The position numbers and the translations under genes were made by a program. This document shows, piece after piece, positions 11,601 to 20,585 of a stretch of DNA of 64,000 nucleotides. A model generated the notes under the pieces. That model was not told where the DNA came from and ran no database searches. It worked only from the letters and a program-made list of their open reading frames with translations. This stretch comes from Enoplolaimus lenunculus (Eukaryota; Nematoda; Enoplea; Enoplida; Thoracostomopsidae): positions 62,001 to 126,000 of the forward strand of contig JASANG010001771.1 of the NCBI GenBank assembly GCA_030248215.1, written 5' to 3'. Positions within the stretch are counted from its first letter, which is position 1. Each line of letters starts with the position of its first letter.

Positions 11601-14600
11601 CTTCATCTTTCTAACATATTTTGTTTTGTATAACCAACAGTCAATGATGAAGACCGAAAATACGCTGATTTTGTTGCATCAAAATATGTATGTAAATTGT
11701 CTTTTCGTTTTTACAAGACTTAAGCATTTGCGTCAAAAATATAAAAGTTTTCGCGTTTTGTAACAAAGCAGTGTTGTGCTGCTGGTGGTAAAACGTTGTT
11801 TTGACAAACGCAAAACAACGTTTATTTAATAACGTTTTGCTCACATGCGATTCACAATATTCATTCTGGCCTAAAGCGTTTGGAAAGCAGCTGAAACGCC
11901 GCAAAGCGGTACCCTTCTTTCTTCACACGTTTACGCTTATGTTTAGGCTCATGATTGGGTTTTGGAACAGGTTTACCTATGCTTAAGGTGTGTTTGGTTT
12001 CCTCTATCTAGTTGTATACGCTTACACGGCATTTTTTTCGAAAAACAATTTAATCTTAAAATATGTTTTCCCAATAGCGGTGGCATTTCAGTCTGTGGAG
12101 CAGTCCACCAAGTTAAGTACACGCTTGCCCCCTACCAGAAATAATTAGTTTTCACAAGCATATAAATGCAAAGGTTAGATAAGCTTTGATAACCAACACT
12201 AGTAGTTTCCTGCAATTGTCAACCTTCAAATGACATTTGATTACTTCTAAGATTGAAATTTCAAATCAAACATTATTGACAACTGCGTAGTCGGGGGAAT
12301 CAGGGTGTTCAAAGCCCTTATACGTTTTTTCACTGTGGTTTTTGAACACGGTTTCAGTTTGCAACACAAAAAACCCCTTCGAAACTTATATAGGGAATAC
12401 CCTCCCCTGTTTCCGAAATCCTCGCTACGCTCATGTTTGTTGCCATTTTGGTTTCAGGCTACGAAGGGGTCGACTCGTTTTTCGATATTCTCGGCGAACA
12501 TTTGTTGTCGCGTCTTGAGCGCAATTCACCGTTGTCATTTGTTCAACAACAAATATCATCCGCGGAAGTTGTTCGTCATTTTTTGTCGCCAGGTTATTCG
12601 CTGTTTCATCCAAGGCTGCCGGTTGTTGAATGTAACGCTGGGAAAGATAACAACAATAACAACAACAAAAACAACAACAACAATAGTAATAATCATTACA
12701 GCGACAAAAACAATAACAGTTTCATAAATAGTATTATTGATAATGATATGGAGCTTGATTGCTGCCATAAAGACGAAAATCGACAAATAATTAAAGAACA
12801 ATCAATACACAATGTGTCTACTACTGATGAAGATGGCACGGAGCCAAGATCACAAGAAGAATATAAACAACCGGCGTCAGAGGTAACAAAACAAACTGGA
12901 AACACATGTTGCAATGCTGAGGTTAATGGGATATTGATAGAGTGCCCTATCAGGCGTGATTCGAAGACCCAAACAGAAGTTGAATCTGGTGCTGATAGCA
13001 ATTCCATGTTGTTCGGTAGTTTGGGTAGACGGAGCTCGGCCAGGTATCAAAGGCAGGTTCAGCATGAAAGACAAAGGTCGTATACGAGTGGTGATAGGCT
13101 GGGGTGCGCCTGTTGTCGTGGGTCGAAAAAGTATCGACGGCCTGTGATGTCAAGCAAACAGCGAGTTTCTGGTATATCCGGAGTATCTGTTGCGAGGAAA
13201 GTTGACCGATGTCCACTTGCGGGAAAGGCAAAGCCGCAAGAGAAGATGCAAGGATTAAAAAATGGGGCAATAAGGGACAGAAATTTCAAGGATGCTGTAT
13301 CTTGTGATGTGGCCACAACTGTTGTAGGTGAAAATGGAATGGTTGATGGTAATATAGCCAACGAAGGTTTTGTTCGGGTTGTAGCCTGCAAAAAGTTGAC
13401 GGAGCAGTCATTTGTTACTGAGTATGAGGGTGGTGACGTCATTTTAAGCAAAGGACCAGATAAAGACCCCTGTTTGTCACAGTCCCATGATTATCGCCGG
13501 TGTGTTTCGGAGATTGAGGTACGGTCTGGCTATAGCAGTGATGAAAATGAGTTGTGCGGCGGTATTCGACAGGACAGTGACAAATTTGATGGGCCGGTAA
13601 GCAATGACAAATATAAAAACCACGGAGAACGTGATGTTTTAACTGAGATTGGAACCGCTAGGGTAGTAACTCAAAAGGGGGATAAGTTTAGTTTTGAACA
13701 ATCAGTATGGCTGCCTGAGGATGGTAACACATGTCAGGAACGTTTCGTTGATTTGGGCAAAGTTCGGTGGGCAGATGCGATTGGAAAGTTTGGACGCGAA
13801 TGTGCCTTGGATTGTGACAATGAAACGATAGGTGCTAGCGGAAATAGTACGACAGTTTTTGTTGATGCTTTTGAAGGGGGTGAAGATAGCAGTGACCATA
13901 ACGAGGAAGACGACCCGAGGACTGACGTGCCTGTGAGTTTTGTACCGATAATTCCGACGGTGACAGTTGCGCTGGAAAGTTGCTCAGAATCAGGTTATAT
14001 TACAGAAGCCGAGTATTTGTCAAATGGTAAAAAGAGACATTTTAGCGGAGCCAGGATTCCGGCCACAACGGCTGTTCCTCCACGCCATTCAGCAATTTAT
14101 CGTAGCAAAAGTCATCAGTTTATGGGGACGCCCGCAGATCGTAAATGCAAAGCTACCGAGATGGGTGAATCTAAGCCCAAGTCTATATTTGAGCCTAAAA
14201 TGAATGACAGTAAAGCAAATGTGAACGTAGATGTTTGTGTTAATCAGCCTACGCTGACTGATTCGGTATCGCAACAACTGATGTCAACATCGCTGCGGTG
14301 CAATAAATTGCAATCAGATGCCAGTAATTGCAATTTACTGCCGACTACCGTTTGCACACCGTATAACACTGCAGTGAGTTTTGGATTCAAAAGTACAATT
14401 GCTGCGAACAGTTGCAGTAGTGCGACAAGCTCTTACGATTCTTCATCGGATTCTTCGTCGTGTGATTGGAATGGGATGCAACGTCGGGTTATGTGGAAAA
14501 AATTACCGGCTTCAAGTTATAATTGCTCAAATACAGCAGTGCATATCACCGGTGTTGCGTGCAGCAATTGCTGCTGTCATGGTAACACAGTTGGTTGCCT

Positions 14601-15390
14601 TGGCAACGATACTTGTTGCCATGACAACGGTAATTGTTATCTTAACAACACTGTTTGCCGTAGCAACAAAAACGGTTGCTATGGCAACGCTAAATGTTGC
14701 CATAGCAACACAGAAGTTAATGGATCTGCGAAAAGTACAAGTATCTCTCTTCCGAACTGTACTGGGTCTACGAAAGCGCACAGTGGGTTTGCTCTGCCTG
14801 GTGAGTCGCGTGCAACAGATTGCGGAGATAGTAGTAGCAGTAACGATGGTGGAACTTTGGGAAGACGGAAATTAAGTTTAGGGTACAGTTCATATGGGTG
14901 CAGAAACGCGACCGGTATTTTGTCCGAGGTTGAGAGTTGTACTGGAAAACAAGCCGAAAGGCTGTGTTCAACGGGCTATGACCGAGTTTCTGTTGATTTA
15001 TCTGTGAGTTCCCAGGCGGCGCCAGGACGTCTAACCGGTGCTTCTCAGACGCGTTATAGACATCCGACTGCGTTAAGTGTTCCTACGAATAATTCTAGCC
15101 AGACGAATAATAACTGTCAGTTGACATGGCCAGCAACACGTGAAGGTGCTAAAAAGTACTATGGTATACCGAAAATTTTCGCACCGTCTATTTATAAACA
15201 TCATTCTGGGTATGAAACGGCATCTCCTGCGTTTGACCAGGGTCGATGTAAGCTAGTCACCAACTATGGGTGGAACTACAATAGTTCCGTTGAGTCCAAC
15301 TCAACTTTGACTGAATCGGCTGCTCTGGATGCAAGTTCAGACGCTACGTTTGCAAGCACTTTTTCGTTGGCATCTGGTGTTGCCGAGTAA
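5562..15390 (+). CDS. ITPK1: Inositol-tetrakisphosphate 1-kinase-like protein with long N- and C-terminal extensions
   Basis: Ten exons join in frame with GT-AG borders: 5562-6172, 7282-7306, 8068-8229, 8544-8658, 9169-9264, 9517-9557, 9828-9987, 10374-10441, 11088-11274 and 12458-15390. They give 1465 residues; the human enzyme has about 414. The ATP-grasp kinase core spans residues ~181-510. It opens with VGYWVSEKKSKKLDF and includes SSPPFTAL, CKPKIAHGSGGHK, HNATLYKVYIVGE, RPSLKNF, LFGLDII and VIDMNVFPSYEGV. The two acidic metal-binding stretches (LDII and DMN) are present. The family phosphorylates inositol tris- and tetrakisphosphates in the cytosol. Residues 1-180 include poly-Q. The tail (511-1465) is rich in Asn, Ser and Cys and has no recognised domain. 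The ATG at 5562 is the first in frame in its stretch, but an upstream non-coding exon is possible. The kinase assignment is firm; paralogue status and tail function are not. Confidence 0.92.
5600..5641 (+). repeat. CAA/CAG trinucleotide run coding poly-Q
   Basis: A nearly pure CAA run in exon 1 of the ITPK1-like gene encodes about 13 consecutive glutamines, preceded by alternating His and Gln. It lies in the non-conserved N-terminal extension and is likely length-polymorphic. Confidence 0.85.
6188..6535 (+). mobile_element. MITE family G in ITPK1 intron 1, first copy
   Basis: The copy starts 16 bp downstream of the exon 1 donor (6173). It carries ATATCCGG, TTCCGG and CATCCGGTA motifs at the left and TATCCGGATTCGG at the right. 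The middle phrase 'gggcatgtcaagaagc' matches other G copies. The right end is degraded. Confidence 0.55.
6541..6935 (+). mobile_element. MITE family G in ITPK1 intron 1, second copy
   Basis: A second G-type element lies head-to-tail after the first. ATATCCGG motifs occur at 6591-6690 and ATATCCGGGTGAGCATCCGG near 6880. The middle shows the family's 'caattaatttaaatttac' and 'gctcgactcaaatgcttcc'. Confidence 0.5.
6957..7103. mobile_element. Family X short repeat with GGGCCCGT ends
   Basis: The left end GGGCCCGTGGCCAAGG and right end GCTGGCTACGGGC are imperfect inverted repeats. The inside has 'aatcttgcttgtaagtcattgaaaa', which recurs at 16188-16336 as a second copy. It lies in ITPK1 intron 1. 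Confidence 0.55.
7332..7412 (+). repeat. Fragment of a CAGGGTGCAACC-type MITE
   Basis: The family E-like start (AGGGTGCAACCGGAAT) is followed by TTCCGGTTCCGG and CCGATTGCA. No matching opposite end is present, so this is a truncated copy in ITPK1 intron 2. Confidence 0.5.
7500..7820. repeat. Tandem duplication of ~180 bp in ITPK1 intron 2
   Basis: Two adjacent diverged units share 'tagtccgctag', 'ggatcaattaaagttttcaa', 'actttaattgatatcct' and 'catgagttttacgga'. Within each unit 'actttaattgat' and 'atcaattaaagt' are inverted, so each could fold. Confidence 0.65.
8879..9012. mobile_element. Family O short element (GGTCCGG motif) in ITPK1 intron 4
   Basis: The left end GACCGGACC and the right end GGTCCGGTCC are inverted, and CCGGTCC/GGTCCGG motifs repeat inside. 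Related segments are at 29740-29880 and 40442-40578. Confidence 0.5.
10620..10979 (+). mobile_element. MITE family E (ACCGGA hexamer), near-complete copy in ITPK1 intron 8
   Basis: The copy is 360 bp. The terminal inverted repeats read CAGGGTGCAACCGGAATT and AATTCCGGTTGCACCCTG. Next to each end ACCGGA/CCGGAA is repeated several times. The flanks AATAAA (left) and AAATAAAC (right) suggest but do not prove a target duplication. A second copy is nested at about 25911-26312. Short frames across it are artefacts of the hexamer repeat. Confidence 0.8.
12301..12437 (+). repeat. Family S repeat abutting ITPK1 exon 10
   Basis: The segment starts CAGGGTGTTC and runs to about 20 bp before the exon 10 acceptor at 12457. 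It shares 'cggtttcagtttgcaacaca' and neighbouring sequence with the reverse complement of 52740-52960. It may supply part of the branch-point region of the last intron. Confidence 0.5.
12643..12700 (+). repeat. AAC/AAT run coding poly-N in the ITPK1 tail
   Basis: The run codes two stretches of asparagine broken by Lys and Ser, just after the kinase domain ends. This marks the start of the non-conserved, probably disordered tail. Confidence 0.8.
14571..14717 (+). repeat. 21-bp coding repeat of X-box-like palindromes
   Basis: Seven units lie in ITPK1 exon 10, with palindromic cores starting at 14573, 14594, 14615, 14636, 14654, 14675 and 14696. Spacing is 21 bp except for one 18-bp step. Each core resembles GTTGCCATGGCAAC, the RFX-type X-box consensus. 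The translation is a heptad-like repeat (CCHGNTV, GCLGNDT, CCHDNGN, CYLNNTV, CRSNKN, GCYGNAK, CCHSNTE) at about residues 1193-1241. Confidence 0.85.
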
Positions 15391-16068
15391 ACATCAGGAA
15401 CCGACGAATAGTGCTAGTATTATTCTCAAATGTGTGTAGCATTTATCATCGAACTTTGTAAACCTGCGAGTTGCAAAACATGGGTAGAAGTATGACAAAC
15501 TCTAATGATAAGAATGTGCGGCATTCTAAAGTTCAACATCTATTCTTAACCTTAAGTAAAAAGTTTGAGCATCGGATAGATCTGTGCTAGAAATGTTCGT
15601 GAGATTGCATTTTTGGGCAAGTCAAGAAGTTCGTGTTTTGAAATGTTGGAGTAAAAACAGATTAATTCAACCTAATAACTTTAATTCAATGAACGTACAC
15701 TTTTGCGAGACTCAAATGCTTCAATCTCCACGCATTTAGTTGTTATATCCGGTTGGCATCCGGTTCGGGTAAAAAATTCACTATCCGTTTCTAGTATCCG
15801 GTAAGTGAATTAGGCTTCGTAACTGATGTGGAATTTAGTTTTTGACTCTTTTAGCAATAATCGTTGGCAAATGTCTTTGTTAACGTAACAACTGATTAAT
15901 GTGAGGATTTTGAGATATATGGATTGCACGATTCAAATATGTTGTATACTTTTTCACTGTAGATATACAGTTTGCGATTGTTGTTGGGTGCTTTGCTGGC
16001 CCTAACCCATTGGGGGTTTAGCCCATCCCCCCGGAAACCGGAAACTTATAAATATTAGCATTAATAAA
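15391..16068 (+). other. Probable 3' UTR of the ITPK1-like gene
   Basis: After the TAA at 15388-15390 there is no further coding sequence. A family G remnant with ATATCCGG, CATCCGG and GTATCCGG motifs lies at about 15550-15815. The first clear AATAAA is at 16063-16068 and is a candidate poly(A) signal; an earlier non-canonical site is possible. Confidence 0.4.
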
Positions 16069-16336
16069 CTTAAGGTGACAAGTCTGCAAGTGCCATTTGC
16101 GTGTTACTGTTCTATATATCTTGCTCAAATATGTTGCATGCTTTTTCACTGTACATATGCAGTTTGCGATTGTTGTTGGTTGCTTTGCGGGCCCGTACCC
16201 AAGGAAAATCAGCTTACCCCCCTGGAAAAATTTGTCCCCCTCAGAAATCTTTCAACCTTGCTTGTAAATCATTGAAAATCCTTGTACGCTCCTCCTAAAA
16301 ATTTTATAGCCCCCACCCCTGGCAACGGGCCTGTTG
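15940..16336. repeat. ~185-bp tandem duplication ending in a family X copy
   Basis: The phrases 'tcaaatatgttg', 'ctttttcactgta' and 'cagtttgcgattgttgttg' occur at 15936-15990 and again at 16122-16180. The second unit runs into a family X element (16188-16336) with ends GGGCCCGT and CAACGGGCC. Confidence 0.55.
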
Positions 16337-16469
16337 CTTTGCGCTATTGTTTTATGGATTTTTGTTGCTGCTAATTATATAATTTGTGATTTTCTGTGTT
16401 GTCAAATTTAAAATTTTCAAAATGAAACATTGTGTACGCTGCAGCAAAAAAATAATATATTAAGATGGT

Positions 16470-16690
16470 TTGTGGCAACCAAATCGGTATTGGAAATAAT
16501 CGGCACTTTTCGTGAGTATCGCATCGGTGCTGCAAAAAAATGTTGATACATTTTGCAGTTAGTTGAAATGCTTTCAGTTTTGCCTGTAGGCGCATATCAG
16601 TGCATTTGGTCATGAAACTGTGATGTCTCTTGCGTTTGTGTTTGACAAAATTTAATTGTAATTAACAGCTTTCGTACGATTTAATCGTTT
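16470..16690 (-). mobile_element. MITE family H (GCCGAT), partial reversed copy
   Basis: The copy shares 'aataatcggca', 'tttttcgtgag', 'ggcgcatatc' and 'cttgcgtttgtgttt' with the H copy inside 36680-37415. The termini are degraded. Confidence 0.5.
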
Positions 16691-16748
16691 ATGATTGGTT
16701 GGATGCGGGTTTATGTTAATATGAAATGTATTTCTAACGGTTCTCTAG

Positions 16749-17173
16749 CAGGTTTCCAACAGGAACTAAATTTTGCCAGAACAGGAACAGAACAGAAATT
16801 GAATTTTTTTGTAGGAACCGCAACCCAGGAACAGGAACCGGAATTTGAAATAAATTCCATAATCAAATTACTGTTGGACTTTTCAGAAAACATTACCAAA
16901 AAATAACAACCAAATTTTGAGCTATTTCGCGATCAAGTTTTGCGAAAACACATCAGAAACAATTTATTAACAAGATTGAACTAATTGCGAAAACACTCAT
17001 TTCGAAATAACAATTTTTCAAAGACAAAGTTTCGAATATTTAAAAATGTTTACGAATAATTTGACACAAAACCGTAAAAATTCCGGTTCCTACATCTTTA
17101 AATGCAGGAACAGGAACATGAATTGAATTTATGCAGGAATTTCGACCGGAACAAGAATTCCGGTTGAACTCTG
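16749..17173 (+). mobile_element. MITE family A, complete copy with imperfect 8-bp flanks
   Basis: The left end is CAGGTTTCCAACAGGAAC and the right end is AATTCCGGTTGAACTCTG. Flanking octamers are TTCTCTAG (16741-16748) and TTCTCTGC (17174-17181), six of eight matching. Repeated GGAAC/ACAGGA motifs lie near both ends. No coding capacity. Confidence 0.7.
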
Positions 17174-18420
17174 TTCTCTGCGCATAGTGTATTGAATTGG
17201 CATCGTTTCGGTATTTGGCCAAAAATTTCGGTATCGGCACATCACTAAAGTTGAGCAGATAGCTCATCTAATTTCGTGTGAGAATGGTCTCTCGGTAGTT
17301 TACCGGTAATGCCGAAAATGACCAAGAATAATATATACAGAAATCGTTTGGTTTTTTGAAAAATTCAATTCAATCCATTATAATTAAGCTATTCTTGTAC
17401 TGGTTTAATGAGCCTTAAGTTCAAAGTTGTACAGAGGGGTTGGTGCCGGTGCCCCTTAATTGATTTCATTTGTGTCGGGCAAAGACACAGTTATCTTGGG
17501 CGTCATCTTTAGCTCTAGTGTATTTGTTCAGAAATACTAGTATCTTAGTCTTTTTCGCTAAATTGTAGAAACATTAATAGTTTTCTATTTTTATTATGTA
17601 TATATCTTTCTACGGACATATTAATGTAGAAAGTACAAAAATGGTTAATATAATATGGTCCGTAATTCTTGTGGTTTTTGAGTCAATATTATATGACGTT
17701 GTTTTTTGAGTCAATATTATATGACGTGTTGTTTTTATACATTCCTGCATTGTGAAGTGACGTCATGCTTACTTAAAGTTTAAGCTTAGGAGATGAAAAA
17801 AAGTTAATTTTTTGCTATGATAAATGATAACTACAGCTTTAGTAGCTGCTGTATCAGCTGGTGGTATGACAGAAGAGATAATAACAGCATGAGATTTTCG
17901 GTAAATAGGAATCTAGGAAAAATCAAAAAACATAAAGTATATAATTGAAAGAGAAAAAACAAATATGAAAAGTTTCTCGAGTGACGATTATACACAGTTT
18001 TTCAATGAAATTATGGATATTTAAGATAAAATAATATACTTGAGCAGTTTAGTGAAATTGCTGACAGTTCTGTACTTTTTCCAGTCATATTTAAGGTAAA
18101 AGGCTTCGGTAGGCTTCGCTTCTGGTATCAGCCGAAGAATATTTTGGCATGACGTCATTGTTTGTATTTATTTTCGTATGTTTGTTTATATTTTTTAACT
18201 TGTTTTGTGTTAAGCGTTTGTGGTTGTGGTGCGAAAATGCGGCGGAAATATAGGTTCTGGTAAAAAATTGATAATGTAGGAGTAGGGAAAGCTATCCGCT
18301 TCTCATACATTAAAGTTCAAAGTGGTGTATTATTTTATTTTTAAGTATTAAATATTGTTTTGATCCCAAGAGGACGAACATGAAGCCAAGTTGCGTGTCG
18401 GATACTAAAACTACTAGAGT
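17174..18420. other. No gene recognised; unassigned intergenic DNA
   Basis: AT-rich DNA. A ~30-bp direct duplication ('gagtcaatattatatgacg') is at 17680-17735. No exon-like stretch with paired splice sites was seen. Confidence 0.35.
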
Positions 18421-18429
18421 CATAGTCGA

Positions 18430-18746
18430 ATTTTAAAATATCCGGCCGGAGCCGGATATTAAGTGAATTTCAATAAGTAAATTTAAATCGCACTAATTTA
18501 GTAGTGTTTTTTATAATTTATTATTTTGTTTTCACAACGGTTTTGGTATGCTTAATTCTGGCATATCGTACAAAGGTCACTGTGGTATATTATAATTTTA
18601 ATCAGAAATACCGAATTATTATGCAGATTTATGGCATACATTTAAGCGGTATATCAGGCAAGGTTTTATATTTATACCGATGCCGGATTGTCAATTTTTT
18701 GTCGGGAATTTTTTGTCGGAAACGGATGTCCGGTTGCACCTTTCAG
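18430..18746 (+). mobile_element. MITE family G, degraded copy
   Basis: ATATCCGGCCGG and CCGGATATT lie on the left, and GCCGGATTG, TTGTCGG and ATGTCCGGTTGCACC on the right. The overall arrangement is that of family G. Confidence 0.5.
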
Positions 18747-20034
18747 ATATTGCACGGTGCCATGTAGAATTTTCGCGGATTAGAAATTATAACCTGAGTT
18801 GAACTGACAACCGGGGATTATGTTTGCAAAATAATCGTTTCAAAAGGCCTGTTGCATAAGTATGTGCGTGCGTTTTTTTTTTTTGATAAACAAGCGATGA
18901 TATTGGTTCCGCGTGATTGCATTTTATTGGACAATCCTATTAACGTTATATGTATTGTATTATAATTTGATTGTTTTGGCTGCATGCAGCTTCATTTCGT
19001 ACCGTGTGCCCTAGTGGTATGTTTTCATTCTTGGTTTAAAATTTTTTCTATTAAGTACTAATTCTATATACCGAAACTTTAAGTGGTATGTACTCACTAA
19101 AAATATACTCAAAAATGATAAGTAAAACTGTTGCCGAATTAAGTGTCGGTTACACACAAGCACCACACCCAAGCAGGAGGAAAACAACCAAAACCCCAAA
19201 ACCAAAAAAAAAAACACAAGAACAGAACAACCCCCCCTTACTTTATGGTGCTTTTCAAAGTTTTACTTAATTTTAAGCAAACACAAAATTTTTAGCTTAT
19301 ATAAATTTACTTTCAGGAAATGACAGCAGTAGTTTTACTTATTTGCTAATTTGCAATAAAGTAAACACTGAAAATCATCATACGACATTGAGGGGCGATA
19401 GGGTGTTGCTTGCCTGCTGTCCTGGAATTCCAAAACTAAGAAGTAAAATGAAATGTTACAGATTATTGAAAATGTAACTTGCTGAATCCGACAAATGAAA
19501 ATTTTTTTCTGGCCAACTGCATTGTTTGCAGTTGAGACAAATTTGTCTGTTGAAAGAATGAGTTCTGAGCAGACAGAGTGAATCAGCTAGACTTATGCAG
19601 CTTACTGTTTTCGCTTACAAGCTATAGCTAATCGAAATTGTACAACACTCGTGTACAATGTAACGTTTAAACATAAGCATTTAAATGGTTCAGAAACATA
19701 GCGACAGAGAAACTGGCTTAAATGTTTTAAAAGCTGCTTGTATGTTCTGCTTTGGCATATCATTGTGTAAATATGTTCCAATTAAAGTTGCGATTTTGTT
19801 TCTTTGAGCGTTAGAGCCCCTAGAGTATTTTGCTTAGTCTTTAGATATTGGCTCACGCTTTGTCTTTGTAGGAATGTACTTATGCTACTGTTACGAACCT
19901 ATTCTATACATGGGCAAACAATTTAAAGGAGAAATAGCAGGTACAACTAAACTTTGAACATGTTAGATGAATTTTCTTTGTTTATTCCCGAAGTGTAAAC
20001 GCAATTTCCGTTTAATTCAATACGGACACGGAAC
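18747..20034. other. No gene recognised; partial K2 right end at 19871-19917
   Basis: Mostly unassigned AT-rich sequence. A short segment ending GTTCTATACATGGGC-like ('cctattctatacatgggc') matches the right end of family K2 elements. A run of A and C lies at 19180-19235. Confidence 0.35.
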
Positions 20035-20065
20035 GGCGATAGATAGTAAATTGAAAATTTTTCGC

Positions 20066-20335
20066 TTAACCCTTTCTCACATGAATATTTTCTATTTCCC
20101 CTGAGACCTACTTTGATGCTAGGATTCGAGCTCGTGTGACTGGCATGGGAGGCGTATACCATCACCACTCAGCTATAGGAGCTTGACGCTCGAGCCCGAG
20201 GGGGCTCTCACGCCTTGTGGTGATTTAGTACTATGTATACGTGTTGCAATTGGTAAACACAGTGCAAATATACGTTATTTAACGTATATACACTGCGCTT
20301 AGTTGCCTATAGGCAACTCAATGTGAGAAGGGGTT
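20066..20335 (-). mobile_element. piggyBac-type MITE (family U) with tRNA-like pol III promoter, copy 1
   Basis: TTAA (20066-20069) precedes CCCTTTCTCACATG, and the other end is CAATGTGAGAAGGGG followed by TTAT. These are the inverted ends seen in the cleaner copy at 46792-47061. On the minus strand the interior carries an A box (TAGCTGAGTGG) and a degenerate B box (GCTCGAATCC) at tRNA-like spacing. A ~150-bp stretch starting with the flank 'atagatagtaaattg' is duplicated 300 bp downstream (20035-20185 and 20335-20482). Confidence 0.75.
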
Positions 20336-20490
20336 ATAGATAGTAAATTGAAAATTTTTCGCTTAACCCTTTCTCACATGAATATTTTCTATTTCCCCTG
20401 AGACCTACTTTTATGCTAGGATTCGAACTCGGGTGACTGGCGTGGGAGGCGTATACCATCACCATTCAGCTATAGGAGCTTGATGCTGGC
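20336..20490 (-). repeat. Tandem partial duplicate of the family U element
   Basis: This repeats 20036-20185 almost exactly, including the non-element flank. It therefore arose by local duplication and not by a second transposition. It keeps the TTAA-CCCTTTCTCAC end and the tRNA-like A and B boxes on the minus strand, but not the opposite terminus. Confidence 0.75.
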
Positions 20491-20585
20491 CAATGTATAG
20501 CACAGGGGCTTCCAGTTTTCCACGGTGGAAAACTTATAACCAGGAGTGCAGCGCAGCCACTCCTGTATGACGGCTAAACTTTCCG

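Noticed and set aside
13059-13451. 130-codon minus-strand frame
   Set aside because: It is antisense to the well-supported ITPK1 last exon and has no family signature.
14381-14875. 164-codon plus-strand frame in a shifted phase
   Set aside because: It overlaps the ITPK1 exon, and its VATILVAMTTV-like repeats come from the 21-bp palindrome array read in another frame.
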